Shown here: piece by piece, positions 22,201-32,311 of the stretch
Numbering within the stretch: the first letter of the stretch is position 1
Layout: each line of letters begins with the position of its first letter
Assembly (NCBI RefSeq): GCF_000217995.1
Contig: NC_015676.1
Coordinates: forward strand, 1,218,103-1,282,102
DNA length: 64,000 nt
From: Methanosalsum zhilinae DSM 4017
GTDB lineage: Archaea > Halobacteriota > Methanosarcinia > Methanosarcinales > Methanosarcinaceae
Direction of reading: 5' to 3'
The notes under the pieces: model-generated
The model's input: only the letters and a program-made list of their open reading frames with translations
The model's database searches: none
What the model was told of the DNA's origin: nothing
Program-made: the position numbers and the translations under genes

Positions 22201-23538
22201 TCACACCTCCATTCCAACCCAGTTCGTTATATCAGCCGATTCAGCCTCAATTGAGCCATATAATGTCTGAGTAATCTGTTTGAGGACCTGCACAGATGTG
22301 GGATGCATCATCATAAACAAGTCATTTCCAGCAAGTGCCAGGGACAGACCAGTTACAATCTCCCATATAGGCCCACGATACTCTCTTGGACCCCAGTCTG
22401 AATCTTCCTTCATTGGGGATGATTTCATCCATGATTCCCTGGCACCCCATGCATTTGTGGTTCCTGATGACATAGGGAAGGTCAGTTCATCGTCACCCAT
22501 CAATCCTGCAAGCCTTATGCGTTCCATGTTAGTATAGGCATAATCAAGACCATAACCCAGAGCTGCAGTTGTTGGATCCATTACAATACTTTCACGAGGT
22601 ACATTGCATTGTTTCATAAGTTTTCTATTAAGTTCCTTTTGAGCATTTATCTCAAGCTGGGTCCAGGAAAGAACAGCATGACCATAATCATTTGCCGCTT
22701 TGGCTATTCGCTCATAATCAAGATTAAGGCTTGCAGATGCAAGCAGAACCCTCTCACCTTCTGCAACCTCTGCAGCTTTTTCAAGGACTTCCGGATCTTT
22801 CTGAGGATTTCCTGAGCCGCCTATAACAATAGGCACATCTACAGCCTGAAGAACATCCTCAATCACTTTCGAAGCATCTCTTGCAGAAGTATCATTGATC
22901 ATTGGATCAGTTGAAATCAAATGGACGGTTACCATATCAGCATTAAACTCCCTTACCACTTTTTTTGCCCATTCTGCCGGATCCTGCATTACATCTTCAT
23001 AATTGACCTTCACAGCTTTTGCCATACCTATAGGCATATCAAAAACATCCATTGTGATGTAATTCCTGTGAGGCATCGGAGCATCAAAATAATAAGGAAG
23101 GGCATTTTCCCCACCGATTGTTACTGTGCTCTTTCTGCTTCCTCCATCAGAAGATGTTGCTCCAAAAGTTACTTCCTGAATTGGATTAGTCCATTCTTTT
23201 ACTTTTGATACTTCAAACTTTGCAGAAACCAGTTCATTTAACTTCCTTCCTGGCATTGCAGCTCTTTTTTCAGGTTCACCTGAGACACTTTCTCCAGTAG
23301 CTGCAGCAGCAAATGCCTGTTCTACAGGATAACCCAGTATACGGGCAATATTTGCAAGGTGAATGGATAGCTGCGCAGTCTCATGACCCAGAGCATGAGC
23401 AACAGCTGGATTTAAACCACCACCAAAGCCACTTATATCCAGTTCTATATCTCCTTCTATACTGATTCCTTCAAGTGATTCAACATCAAGATCCTGTAAC
23501 ATATCAGTTAATTCGGATAACTTAATTTTTTTTGCCAT
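22201..23538 (-). CDS. cdhD: ACDS complex delta subunit (corrinoid Fe-S protein, small)
   Basis: CdhD (445 residues) is the small partner of the corrinoid Fe-S protein in the ACDS complex. A flexible acidic N-terminal region ([18 protein letters not shown]) leads to a TIM-barrel domain with [34 protein letters not shown] and [15 protein letters not shown]. The family is well conserved, so the call is secure. It has an AAGGTGG ribosome site and lies 47 bp downstream of the cooC-like gene, between that gene and cdhE. Confidence 0.98.
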   Translation of the reverse strand: MAKKIKLSELTDMLQDLDVESLEGISIEGDIELDISGFGGGLNPAVAHALGHETAQLSIHLANIARILGYPVEQAFAAAATGESVSGEPEKRAAMPGRKLNELVSAKFEVSKVKEWTNPIQEVTFGATSSDGGSRKSTVTIGGENALPYYFDAPMPHRNYITMDVFDMPIGMAKAVKVNYEDVMQDPAEWAKKVVREFNADMVTVHLISTDPMINDTSARDASKVIEDVLQAVDVPIVIGGSGNPQKDPEVLEKAAEVAEGERVLLASASLNLDYERIAKAANDYGHAVLSWTQLEINAQKELNRKLMKQCNVPRESIVMDPTTAALGYGLDYAYTNMERIRLAGLMGDDELTFPMSSGTTNAWGARESWMKSSPMKEDSDWGPREYRGPIWEIVTGLSLALAGNDLFMMMHPTSVQVLKQITQTLYGSIEAESADITNWVGMEV

Positions 23539-23585
23539 TTAGATTCCACCTTCTGAAGATAAAAATAAAAATGTATGAATCTTAT

Positions 23586-24338
23586 TTATAGACCTAGTCT
23601 TTTTGCAATTGCATTGACTTCTTTTAAAGCAGCTGAATTTTCGGGTAGATCAAACAGTGGAGTACCCACAAGGTCCCGGTTCACAATTTCTTCATCAACA
23701 GGCACAGTACCTATCAGTTCAAGATCAAGATCAATTGCAAGTTCCTTCAGTTTTTCCCTGTTACTGCTATTAACTTTATTTGCTACAACATAAACATTTC
23801 CAACATGCGTATCAAGTTCACTTACCAGATCCCTTATGCGTTCTGCTGTCTGAAGGCCTCTTCGGGATCCATCAGTCACCACTATAAGGTCGTCCACATC
23901 ATGAATAAGTTTTCTGCTAAAATGCTCGAGCCCGGCAGCAGTGTCAAGAATGACAATGTCATAGTTCTCAATCAGTCGCTCCATTATTCCACGAAGCAGG
24001 TTATTCACATAGCAGTAGCATCCTGGGCCTTCAGGCCTGCCCATCACAAGAAGATCATATCCCGGCATTTCATTGATAACTTCATAAATTTTGGATTCAA
24101 GTATTGATTCCTTGTTAATATCGGGGGGAAGATTATCTCTTTCAGAAAGCATGTATTCACGGATATCACCCACTGTCTTCTCTACATCACAACCCAGGGT
24201 TTCCGGAAGATTTGTATCCGGATCAGCGTCAACAGCAAGAACAAGATTGTCTTTATTTGTCAAATAACGGATAAGAAGTGTAGTTATTGCGGTCTTGCCG
24301 GTACCGCCCTTACCCGTTACTGCAATTACCTTTGTCAC
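23586..24338 (-). CDS. cooC: CooC-type nickel-insertion ATPase of the ACDS operon
   Basis: This 250-residue MinD/Mrp-type P-loop ATPase presumably matures the nickel-containing active sites of the neighbouring CO dehydrogenase/acetyl-CoA synthase. The deviant Walker A GKGGTGKT is at 9-16, and the switch region VILDTAAGLEHFSR is near 130. A CxC pair at C107/C109 (GPGCYCYV) is the site where CooC dimers bind Ni or Zn. The start is GTG behind AGAGGA. Its place between cdhC and cdhD, 16 bp after cdhC, supports the role. Confidence 0.94.
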   Translation of the reverse strand: MTKVIAVTGKGGTGKTAITTLLIRYLTNKDNLVLAVDADPDTNLPETLGCDVEKTVGDIREYMLSERDNLPPDINKESILESKIYEVINEMPGYDLLVMGRPEGPGCYCYVNNLLRGIMERLIENYDIVILDTAAGLEHFSRKLIHDVDDLIVVTDGSRRGLQTAERIRDLVSELDTHVGNVYVVANKVNSSNREKLKELAIDLDLELIGTVPVDEEIVNRDLVGTPLFDLPENSAALKEVNAIAKRLGL

Positions 24339-24354
24339 AAAAATCCTCTTAATC

Positions 24355-25791
24355 TTATTCTTTCTTTTTAATAATCAGGCGATCTATACTGATCTTTGCA
24401 TTCTTGAGAGTGATCTTCACACCACTGCCAGATGACTGTGGAATCTGCATCTGAGATGGCTGGATCATTCCTGAAGAGGGAAAACCACCTGTTTGAGGCA
24501 TGGATATACTTTCAGATTCCACCTTTTCTTGTGCCTGGGGTGTGATTTCAGCCTCTTCTTCAGATTCTTCAACCCATCTTTCAGTTATTGGATGATCCTG
24601 GCCCTTCAGGAATGCTTCAAGTGACTGAATATCTGAAGCATCCTCTTCAGTAGCAACCTTGTCTGCAATTTCTTCAGGAATACTATCATAAACCTTATCC
24701 TTGAGATGTTTTGGCATCCATACAACCCGGTCCCATCCACCATCGGCCTGAATGAACTTTGGGGATCTGAAGTAATTAATACCTATTCCCAGGAATCCAA
24801 CAACCTGTTTTCCACCGCCAGTCTGACCTGCCATTGTTGAAAACGGGAGGCCGTTTGGAGCATTTCCGGAATAGTCACGGTCGATCCATCCAATACCATC
24901 AACTTCAGGAATGTAGAAACCAACCACCTCAAAGCAGCCACATGATGTATGTGGATATTCAAAGAATGAGTGCAATTTTATACGATCATATTCTCCACTC
25001 GAAAGGGATTTAGCACGTTCATTGACACCTGTATATTCACCTGAAAAATCATCAATTGCCTCTCCTTTTTCAATTGCAAACTGGGGACCTTCAGGATCAA
25101 CCTTGGCTGCAGCTCGTCCGTCGAACCAGTTGATAGCTCCACAAAGAGAAACCCTGTCAGGAGTAATCACACAGACGTTTGTTGGTGCAAAGGATTGACA
25201 GAGAGTACATCCATAGAATACATCCACATCCTCATCATGCAGATCACGGGTTCGTTCATCTCGTGCTTCATATACCTTAAAGGCGTCTTCCAGCTCTTTT
25301 TCGACCTCTCCCATATCTGTTATATAGATTGCTTCTATATCTTCGATAAAGGGAAGCTCGCTCTTAAAGAGCATCATTGTTGCTCTTGCTATATGCTCAA
25401 AAGAGTCAAGCCCTTTGTTCACAGCTTCCTTACTAACACGAAGCCATATATCGTATCTTTGATTAAGATGCATCACGCCCTGTAAATAATTCTGGAAGTC
25501 ATGATTTCTCCTTTCAACTATTGACTCAATATCCGGTTCGACAAGTTCTCCTGATATACGATAGATCATTGCAAGAGGATATCTTCCACCTTCTTCCATT
25601 TCAGATATGTCAGGACCTATCAAGGTAAATTTTCCGTCTTCCACGGGATTAATACTCTCATCCGGAGGTACCGCCCGAACCAGTTCAAATCCTTTGGATT
25701 TTGGTCCTGCCAGTTCAACATACATATCATCCTTTCTAACCCTTTCACCCTCGAACATAGGTGATATTTCAAACGGGAACTCTTCTGTCAT
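24355..25791 (-). CDS. cdhC: ACDS complex beta subunit (acetyl-CoA synthase)
   Basis: CdhC (478 residues) makes or cleaves the C-C bond of acetyl-CoA at a Ni-Ni-[4Fe-4S] A cluster. A-cluster cysteines are visible in FYGCTLCQSFAPTNVC, RVSLCGAINWF and TSCGCFEVVG. A GQTGGGKQVVGF loop follows. An upstream in-frame ATG would give 14 extra residues, but MTEEFPFEISPMFEGER from 25791 matches the family and has a GGTGA ribosome site. That start also removes any overlap with cdhB. The C-terminus holds a Gln/Ser/Pro-rich linker and a basic tail, seen in methanogen CdhC. Confidence 0.98.
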   Translation of the reverse strand: MTEEFPFEISPMFEGERVRKDDMYVELAGPKSKGFELVRAVPPDESINPVEDGKFTLIGPDISEMEEGGRYPLAMIYRISGELVEPDIESIVERRNHDFQNYLQGVMHLNQRYDIWLRVSKEAVNKGLDSFEHIARATMMLFKSELPFIEDIEAIYITDMGEVEKELEDAFKVYEARDERTRDLHDEDVDVFYGCTLCQSFAPTNVCVITPDRVSLCGAINWFDGRAAAKVDPEGPQFAIEKGEAIDDFSGEYTGVNERAKSLSSGEYDRIKLHSFFEYPHTSCGCFEVVGFYIPEVDGIGWIDRDYSGNAPNGLPFSTMAGQTGGGKQVVGFLGIGINYFRSPKFIQADGGWDRVVWMPKHLKDKVYDSIPEEIADKVATEEDASDIQSLEAFLKGQDHPITERWVEESEEEAEITPQAQEKVESESISMPQTGGFPSSGMIQPSQMQIPQSSGSGVKITLKNAKISIDRLIIKKKE

Positions 25792-25819
25792 ATTGATTTC
25801 ACCATCACATTTGAATAAA

Positions 25820-26329
25820 TCATAAATTTTCAATCAGTTCATCCAGTGCCTTAAGATGAGTCTCTTTATCAAGTTTTCCAAACGACATATCTGCATTTTG
25901 TATGTAGTTTCGATCAATTGAAAGTGTTTTCAGGTCCGTAAAATTTCTGATACCTGAAAGTACCTGATTAATATAATACTTTTTGTGAGCAAGTACAATG
26001 ATCAGGTCATATTGGCCATTTCCATCCAGTCCATGCCACTGAGGATCTCCCAGATATAATCCAAGAGAATGAATGTTTACATATTTTGCATCTACATCTG
26101 CATCCACAAATCCCTTCATTGAATGACCTGTAGCAGCTATAGGAATACCTTTTTTTCCAATCTGGATTGCTCTTTTCAGCAGATCCTCATCAAGCACATC
26201 ACCACCAACTACAAGCAGAGGCCTTTTTGCCTTTGAGATCAATTTGCCGGCAACCTTTGGCTGAACAGGCTTTGCAATCTTTGTACCCCATGTTGTACTT
26301 ATAGCAGTATTTTTAGTTGTTTCTACCAT
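25820..26329 (-). CDS. cdhB: ACDS complex epsilon subunit
   Basis: CdhB (169 residues) binds CdhA in the alpha2-epsilon2 CO dehydrogenase subcomplex and is thought to assist electron transfer to flavin. It has a DHS-like NAD/FAD-binding fold ([40 protein letters not shown]). The start is set at 26329. There [12 protein letters not shown] follows a strong GGAGGTG ribosome site, 2 bp beyond the cdhA stop. A start 24 bp upstream would lie inside cdhA and lacks support. Confidence 0.97.
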   Translation of the reverse strand: MVETTKNTAISTTWGTKIAKPVQPKVAGKLISKAKRPLLVVGGDVLDEDLLKRAIQIGKKGIPIAATGHSMKGFVDADVDAKYVNIHSLGLYLGDPQWHGLDGNGQYDLIIVLAHKKYYINQVLSGIRNFTDLKTLSIDRNYIQNADMSFGKLDKETHLKALDELIENL

Positions 26330-26331
26330 AA

Positions 26332-28743
26332 TCACACCTCCTGCCCACGACATAGCCTCTCCAGATTCGTAGGCTGTGCAGAGATATCAAATTTCATAGA
26401 TGGACCTGAAAGTATCTTTTTCTTCTTCCAGTCTATTTCCCATCCATGCTCAGATTCCAGTATCTTCAGAAGCTCGTCTCTCTTAGCAAGAGGAAGATCC
26501 TGTTCATTTCTCACAAATATATGCCAGTCATTCGGCAAAACTCCAAGATACTTTTGACTCAGTTCTATATAGTGAGTCAATTTTATCATTCGTCCCATAT
26601 TATTGTCACTTGGGCGAATACAGTTCTTGGCAAGCATAGGCATGACTTCCTCCACACTTCCGGCTGTAGTTATCAGGAATTCAGGCACTGAAGCTATAGG
26701 CATTATCTCTCCGTTTCTTGCATCATATACCGTCCATTTTTCTTCGCTGTAGGGACGGCCAATGAGGGCCCTGCGGTACTTGGATCCATGCGGACCTACT
26801 ATCACAGGAATTCCCAGCCTGTTACATCCTGATGCAATTGCAGACGCTTTCTGAGAGTAAGCACCCCATGCAAGAGCAGTGGCACCTATACGATTCATAA
26901 CATAATCAGCAATTTCCTCATAATTACCGCTTATCTGTCTCTGAGCAAATATAGCAGCTACCTTTATAGCTGTCGCAGCAATATGTGAATTTGAAACGCA
27001 TGATCCAACGTTTATGAGATTACCCTTGCTGAACTTTGCAGGATATTTTTCATATAGAGTATTTCCATCATCATCCTGGTACATACCAAGGTCCATTGCA
27101 GCACATCCTGATACCACAACTATATAATTTCTTCTCAGCATCTCATCTGCTATTTTGTATATATCCTTGGTACCTTCCGGATAATTGGAACAGCCAACCA
27201 TTGCAATAATTCCAGGAGTGGTTCCAAGAACAAGGTTTACTCCTTCTTCCCTGATCTCTGGATCGCTTATCTGACCTCTTCCAACTCTCACACGGCCTCT
27301 TTCTTCACGTATGGCCTTCTTTGATGCTTTTTCGATAACATTCAACACCGGAATGTCTTTCGGACATACTGGTTCACATTTACCACAGCCAATACACAGG
27401 TCATGAAGCTTTTCGAGTTCACCCATATCTTCAGATTCTGCAGCTCTGAATGCATCACTTATAGGAAGGTTGACAGGGCAAGCATTTTCACAGAGCTGGC
27501 AGTGTATACAGCGATTGACCAGTTCCTGGAATTCTGTATCTGATGGAATAGCAGTGAGTCCTTTATCCTTTCTTACAGGAGCTATTTCACGAGCAACTCT
27601 TACTGCTATCTCTCCTACCTTATCAAAGTCAAGAATCAATGCACCGGCCTCTTTTCCGCTTACAAGATCAGAGACAATATCTTCTACATCATCATTTGTA
27701 CGATCCTTTAGACCATACATTATCTTCTCATTGGTTGCAATCACGGGCATTGAAAGTTCCTTTGCTTCTCTGAGAACATCAGCTCTTACACACTGTTCAT
27801 CAACAACGATTACATCTGGTACACCAGATCGTATAAACTTAAGTTCCTTTGATATCGGCCCTATAACTTTTGATATAGGACTCGCACCGCCCTCAGATTT
27901 ATATCGACTCATATCAAGGGCAGTACAGCAGAGGCCACCAAGTTCTATTTCATCGTCAAGACCTTTTTCATCAATATAATCAATTATATGTGTAACTGCC
28001 GCTACATTATGCCCGATTGTCAGGACCATAGGTTTATCGGAATCAATACAGCCCATTCCAAGTTCAGAAAATGAAGTATTTTCTTCAGATTTTGGCATAT
28101 TCAAACATGATATCTGTGCTACATCTGAAACTTCCATTCCCACATGATCTATCATCCCACCATGAAGAGCTTTAGATTCAAAATCAATTGAAGCTCCTTC
28201 CTGACCAACCTGAATAGTTGCAAGTAGTTGTGTCAGCTGCTCTTCAACATAATCAAGAGCTTTTTCCAGGTCTCCCAATGTTTCAGGCTGTGATCCGGTT
28301 ACCAGCTGAATAATCGGTGTTTTCAAATTCGATGCGCCAACATCTATCGGGTGATCTGCACCGTATTTATCTATAAGATAATGAAGCAGATGCCTTCCAT
28401 GTGCCGAATGTGCTGCTGCACCGGTAATTACCCTCAGAAGAAATTCCCTTGCCTGGTGACTTGCTAGATCTATTCCACATGCACCTTCTTTGTTTTTACT
28501 CAGATCACATTTACCAAAGGTACAGTAACAGCACTGATCACATACCGGTGTATATATTGGTTCATACCTGTTAAACAGCTTGAAGTCCCATTCTCTAAGA
28601 TCTTTAATGCCTGGACATGGAGTAGGACCAACATCTTCTTCCACCTCAGCTTCTTTTTCAATGGCACCCACAACACTGCCTATAGTAATATGAACATTTT
28701 CCAGTTCTTCAATGGAAAAATTCCCAGTTTTAATCTGACTCAT
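26332..28743 (-). CDS. cdhA: ACDS complex alpha subunit (Ni-Fe CO dehydrogenase)
   Basis: CdhA (803 residues) interconverts CO and CO2 at the Ni-Fe-S C cluster and passes electrons to ferredoxin. The N-terminal cysteine cluster reads [22 protein letters not shown]. Mid-protein there are two ferredoxin-type sites ([12 protein letters not shown] and [12 protein letters not shown]) that are specific to the archaeal enzyme. C-terminal C-cluster ligands include [16 protein letters not shown] and GSCVSNSH. The ATG at 28743 gives the family N-terminus [16 protein letters not shown] longer frame from 28794 was rejected. It is the first gene of the six-gene operon. Confidence 0.98.
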   Translation of the reverse strand: MSQIKTGNFSIEELENVHITIGSVVGAIEKEAEVEEDVGPTPCPGIKDLREWDFKLFNRYEPIYTPVCDQCCYCTFGKCDLSKNKEGACGIDLASHQAREFLLRVITGAAAHSAHGRHLLHYLIDKYGADHPIDVGASNLKTPIIQLVTGSQPETLGDLEKALDYVEEQLTQLLATIQVGQEGASIDFESKALHGGMIDHVGMEVSDVAQISCLNMPKSEENTSFSELGMGCIDSDKPMVLTIGHNVAAVTHIIDYIDEKGLDDEIELGGLCCTALDMSRYKSEGGASPISKVIGPISKELKFIRSGVPDVIVVDEQCVRADVLREAKELSMPVIATNEKIMYGLKDRTNDDVEDIVSDLVSGKEAGALILDFDKVGEIAVRVAREIAPVRKDKGLTAIPSDTEFQELVNRCIHCQLCENACPVNLPISDAFRAAESEDMGELEKLHDLCIGCGKCEPVCPKDIPVLNVIEKASKKAIREERGRVRVGRGQISDPEIREEGVNLVLGTTPGIIAMVGCSNYPEGTKDIYKIADEMLRRNYIVVVSGCAAMDLGMYQDDDGNTLYEKYPAKFSKGNLINVGSCVSNSHIAATAIKVAAIFAQRQISGNYEEIADYVMNRIGATALAWGAYSQKASAIASGCNRLGIPVIVGPHGSKYRRALIGRPYSEEKWTVYDARNGEIMPIASVPEFLITTAGSVEEVMPMLAKNCIRPSDNNMGRMIKLTHYIELSQKYLGVLPNDWHIFVRNEQDLPLAKRDELLKILESEHGWEIDWKKKKILSGPSMKFDISAQPTNLERLCRGQEV

Positions 28744-29142
28744 TTTATATATTTCTCCTTCTGATTTACCATAAATTTTTGAAATACTTACCAAGCAAAG
28801 ATGCGCAAAAATTAAAATTCAGTATTTCTTATAATATGATTAAATTTATGCCTAGTGTATAGTAACATCAATATATAACAGTTTCGCTTAATTATCATGA
28901 TTATTACTTATATATTGGTTTGCAGCACTCAGATAATATTATTTAGCGTATGAAATGCCCACACCAGTACACATTATACATATATGTACAAAAAGCACAA
29001 ATGCATGCAGTTTGATATAATACATACCTATAAATGCTTTATCTTTTACGGATGAGATTATCCCTCCATGAGATTATTCTCAGATAAATAATCAAAAACA
29101 ATTTTATCTGATGTAAGCAGTTGAATTAATGCGGAGGATATT
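28744..29142. promoter_or_regulatory. Divergent promoter region, ACDS operon and rhomboid gene
   Basis: This spacer of about 400 bp has no coding sequence. For cdhA (minus) the best TATA element reads AATATATAAG at about 28910-28920, with a second TTATATATTG at 28868-28880. Both imply a leader of roughly 100-140 nt. For the rhomboid gene (plus), CTATAAATGC at 29029-29038 is a likely TATA box. A GATTATT/AATAATC repeat lies at about 29073-29093. The related Methanosarcina cdh operons are known to have long regulated leaders. Confidence 0.5.
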
Positions 29143-29973
29143 GTGAGCAAAGAATGCTGGATATGTGGTAAGAAAGATATATTTCCATATAAGTGCAGAT
29201 ATTGTGGAAAAGAGTTCTGTTCAGACCACAGACTACCTGAAAGACATGCCTGTGAAGGGCTTGAATCTATGAAGAGAGGGTCCTGGAACAAAAAGAAAAG
29301 CCAACCTGAAGACCTATTCAACGATGTGTTAAAGCAGGCATCAGTTCAAGTTGGTAAAAGTGCTATAAAGGGAATTACAATGACAATAAAGAAATCTCTC
29401 ACAAGCAGTCCTTCAATGACAATTATTGCAATCTGCATAATTTCATTTATACTTGGTATAATACCAGGATATTTCGACCTGTTCAAATTTGACCCAACCC
29501 AGATCTTAGCAAAACCATGGGCAATAATCACCTATATGTTTTTGCATGCAGGAGTAGCACATCTGTTTTTCAACATGCTGGTATTATTCTTTTTTGGAAG
29601 AGAACTGGAAAGACGTGTTGGGAACACCATGTTTTTAAAAGTATTCTTCATATCGGGAATCGTTGCAGCTCTTGGTTACTCATTAACGAGCGATATTTCA
29701 ATGGTTGGAGCAAGTGGAGCAATATACGGAGTCTTTGCAGCTGTAGCTCTACTTGCACCGGACCTGCGAATATATATTTACTTTTTCCCTATGAAAATAA
29801 AATACGCTCTTGTGATATTTGCAGCTATAGACTTCCTTTTAATTAGTGCCCCTACAATGATTGCACACAGCGCACACCTGATGGGCCTTTTTACAGGGCT
29901 TTTGATGGGGTATTACATAAAAAAAGCAAATAAAGAGATAAAATACAGGAAAAGGGGATACTACCACAGGTGA
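29143..29973 (+). CDS. Rhomboid protease with N-terminal AN1-type zinc finger
   Basis: This is a 276-residue intramembrane serine protease. Residues 5-37 form a zinc finger with the ligand order C5, C8, C18, C21, C26, H29, H35, C37, like an AN1 finger. A charged linker follows. From about residue 92 there are six hydrophobic segments with the rhomboid marks HAGVAHLFFNM near 135, catalytic Ser191 in GASGAIYG, and catalytic His245 in HSAHLMG. The active site is complete. The start is GTG with a GCGGAGG ribosome site. The zinc finger should face the cytoplasm and may recruit substrates or ubiquitin-like partners, which is inference. Confidence 0.92.
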   Translation: MSKECWICGKKDIFPYKCRYCGKEFCSDHRLPERHACEGLESMKRGSWNKKKSQPEDLFNDVLKQASVQVGKSAIKGITMTIKKSLTSSPSMTIIAICIISFILGIIPGYFDLFKFDPTQILAKPWAIITYMFLHAGVAHLFFNMLVLFFFGRELERRVGNTMFLKVFFISGIVAALGYSLTSDISMVGASGAIYGVFAAVALLAPDLRIYIYFFPMKIKYALVIFAAIDFLLISAPTMIAHSAHLMGLFTGLLMGYYIKKANKEIKYRKRGYYHR

Positions 29974-29979
29974 TTACTT

Positions 29980-30390
29980 TTGGCAGATCAAAAAAGTCAC
30001 CTTAAAAAATACTATCCAAAGCCAGATGAAAATGAAGAAATTCCGATACAGGTTCTTGGACGTGAAAATAAGATCGCAGGGTGGTCTCCAGAACTGAGAA
30101 AGACATTATATTTAGATGATCCAGAAAAAGCGGAAGGATTAAAACGTATTCGTGAGATTACACTCCTTAAAGTTTATAACTGGTATTCAAATCGCGAAAG
30201 TTTAATAGAATTATCCAATAAAGAAAATTCACAGCTTGAACATATACTGGAGAAATTCTCACAGGATGGGGGAGAAATCAGGTATACCCGTAAAAAGATT
30301 AAAAAACGTATGATCAACTATTTCAGACTTGAAAAATCTTCCATACCATACAGAAAAATTGAAAGAAAGATACTTGCAGATAAGTTATAG
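29980..30390 (+). CDS. Uncharacterised basic 136-residue protein
   Basis: The protein is soluble, highly charged and Lys/Glu-rich. It starts at TTG 29980, 6 bp after an AGGTGAT ribosome site that overlaps the end of the rhomboid gene, so the two are cotranscribed. A GWSPELRKTLYLDDPEKAEGLKRI segment suggests a helical N-terminal half. The C-terminal half ends in a strongly basic helix (RKKIKKRMINYFRLEK). No cysteine cluster, membrane segment or catalytic motif is visible. Nucleic-acid binding is possible from charge alone. I do not recognise the family. Confidence 0.75.
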   Translation: MADQKSHLKKYYPKPDENEEIPIQVLGRENKIAGWSPELRKTLYLDDPEKAEGLKRIREITLLKVYNWYSNRESLIELSNKENSQLEHILEKFSQDGGEIRYTRKKIKKRMINYFRLEKSSIPYRKIERKILADKL

Positions 30391-30502
30391 CATTCTCAAA
30401 TAAATTTTTTGAATAAATAAGCAATTTAGATATTATGATAAGTATTTATAGCGTGTTCGATATATTCAATTTTTATATTGCCAAATTACAGGATGTGAAA
30501 TT

Positions 30503-31027
30503 ATAAAACCCGTTAAAACCGGATTTAGTTCCATTGTCAAATACCTGAGCACAAAAAAAGAGCATGGTAGGCGAAGTATAGGGTTGCTTGTGGACGGGCC
30601 TAATGTTCTTAGAAAAGAATTCGATGTCAATCTTGAAGAAATAAGAACTGTGCTTACAGAGTATGGGAATGTGAAAATAGGACGCGTATTCCTGAATCAA
30701 TATGCTTCCAATAAATTGGTTGAAGCAATTGAGAACAATGGCTTTGAACCTATTATTTGTTCCAGTGATGTCGATGTAAGACTTGCGGTTGAAGGAATGG
30801 AACTGGTATTTAATCCCAATATTGACACTCTCGCTCTCGTTACCAGAGACGCTGATTTTAAGCCTCTATTAAATAAAGCAAATGAAAATGGAAAAGAAAC
30901 AATTATTTTCGGAGTGGAACCAGGTTTTTCCTCTGCATTAAGAAACTCTGCGGATTATGTTATAATAATAGGACAGGATCATTCAGCTCAGAATAATGAA
31001 ATTGAAGTTGAAGTCGAGCAGCAGTAA
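30503..31027 (+). CDS. NYN/LabA-like (DUF88, TIGR00288-type) protein
   Basis: The protein has the NYN/PIN-like fold: LLVDGPNVLRKEF with the first catalytic-type Asp, CSSDVDVRLAVEGMEL, and TLALVTRDADFKPLLNKA with the second acidic cluster. Such proteins are predicted metal-dependent RNases. The nearest standard start (TTG, 30584) would cut off the first beta strand. The frame is open back to 30452. Family-like sequence (VKTGFSSIVKYLSTKKEHGR) runs from about 30509, and a GGATGTGA ribosome site ends at 30498. The real start is therefore probably a non-standard ATA or ATT at 30500-30505. The start given here is an estimate. Confidence 0.8.
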   Translation: MKPVKTGFSSIVKYLSTKKEHGRRSIGLLVDGPNVLRKEFDVNLEEIRTVLTEYGNVKIGRVFLNQYASNKLVEAIENNGFEPIICSSDVDVRLAVEGMELVFNPNIDTLALVTRDADFKPLLNKANENGKETIIFGVEPGFSSALRNSADYVIIIGQDHSAQNNEIEVEVEQQ

Positions 31028-31051
31028 CTCATAGAAGTAATCTCCTATAGC

Positions 31052-32221
31052 TTATACTTTCTTGATCCCTTTTATAATATCCTCAAGCCTATTTCTTGAA
31101 ATTCCTTTTTTGGCTTCAGTGCAGTTCTTAACTCTTTCTATTAGAAGATTAAGTTCCTCCTCCTCCAGAGAGTAGCCAATATCTTTCACAATCCCTTTCA
31201 ATGCTTTCATTCCGGTATGTTTGCCAGCAATAAGATTTCTTTTACCACCAACAATCTCAGGTGAGAATAATTCATAGGTTCTTGGATCTTCAAGTATTGC
31301 CATTACATGTATTCCAGATTCATGTGAAAAGGCATTCTTCCCAACAATTGCCTTATTAGCAGCAACCTGAACATTAGAATACTTCTGCACCAGATCAGAT
31401 ATTTTTTTAATATTTCTGGTGTTGTATTTTTCAATACCGTACTGAACCATCAGTGACAGAAGAACCTCTTCAAGAGCAGCGTTTCCCGCCCGTTCCCCGA
31501 TTCCATTTACAGTTGTGTGTAGTTGTTTAGCACCAGCTTCAGCGGCTGCCAGTGTATTTGCAGTTGCCAGTCCCAGGTCATTATGACAGTGGATACAAAC
31601 AGGAGTATGAATTTCTTTTTTTATTTCGGTTACCAGATAATATGCTGTGGATGGATTCAAGATCCCAATCGTGTCTGCTATACTGACATAGTCAACCCCG
31701 TAGTCCTCAGCTGTCAGAAAAGCTTTTTTGAGTACTGAAATATCAGTCCTCGTGGCATCCTCTGCTGCAAACCTTACAGAAAGACCATGATCCTTTGCAT
31801 ATTCAATAGTGTTGAAGGCACAGTCGGTTATTTCTTTGCAGCTCTTGTGGTATTTATGCTTGAGGTGAAGATCAGACATAGCTATAAATATACTCACCAT
31901 ATCCACGTTACAATCAATAGCAGAATCAACATCTGCAATCAGTGCCCGGGACAAGCAACAGGTTCTTGCATCAAGTCCCATACCAGCAATTTCTTTAACA
32001 GTGTCTTTTTCAGCTGCAGAAACAACCGGAAATCCGGCTTCGATAATCTCAACACCAACCTCATCCAGTTCACGTGCAAGAGCAATTTTTTCCTCTCTGG
32101 TGAATACAACACCTGGTGTCTGTTCGCCGTCTCTTAGTGTAACATCACATATTTCAATATCTTTCGGAGTATTGGACACAAATTTTATAAGTTCATTTCG
32201 GGAATAATATTCTTTGAGCAT
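31052..32221 (-). CDS. aksA: Homo(n)citrate synthase AksA
   Basis: This 389-residue enzyme belongs to the isopropylmalate/homocitrate synthase family. It condenses acetyl-CoA with 2-oxo acids in the chain-elongation route to 7-mercaptoheptanoate of coenzyme B. The TIM-barrel signature CDVTLRDGEQTPGV is near residue 25, the metal site is CIHCHNDLGLATANTLAA, and NGIGERAGNAALEE follows. It lacks the long C-terminal regulatory domain of LeuA. The ATG at 32221 is preferred over the longer frame at 32257. LeuA or CimA activity is the main alternative, but the AksA-type N-terminus and length favour this call. Confidence 0.85.
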   Translation of the reverse strand: MLKEYYSRNELIKFVSNTPKDIEICDVTLRDGEQTPGVVFTREEKIALARELDEVGVEIIEAGFPVVSAAEKDTVKEIAGMGLDARTCCLSRALIADVDSAIDCNVDMVSIFIAMSDLHLKHKYHKSCKEITDCAFNTIEYAKDHGLSVRFAAEDATRTDISVLKKAFLTAEDYGVDYVSIADTIGILNPSTAYYLVTEIKKEIHTPVCIHCHNDLGLATANTLAAAEAGAKQLHTTVNGIGERAGNAALEEVLLSLMVQYGIEKYNTRNIKKISDLVQKYSNVQVAANKAIVGKNAFSHESGIHVMAILEDPRTYELFSPEIVGGKRNLIAGKHTGMKALKGIVKDIGYSLEEEELNLLIERVKNCTEAKKGISRNRLEDIIKGIKKV

Positions 32222-32311
32222 TCTACCTGTTCCTTTAAGAGTCAAATGAATAAGCAATAAATAGGTTATGTAAGAAAATAAAATAGGACTATATGTAGTT
32301 TATGAATATAT

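Noticed and set aside
28744-28794. Upstream start for cdhA, adding 17 residues
   Set aside because: The extension is unlike CdhA, whose conserved N-terminus begins at ATG 28743.
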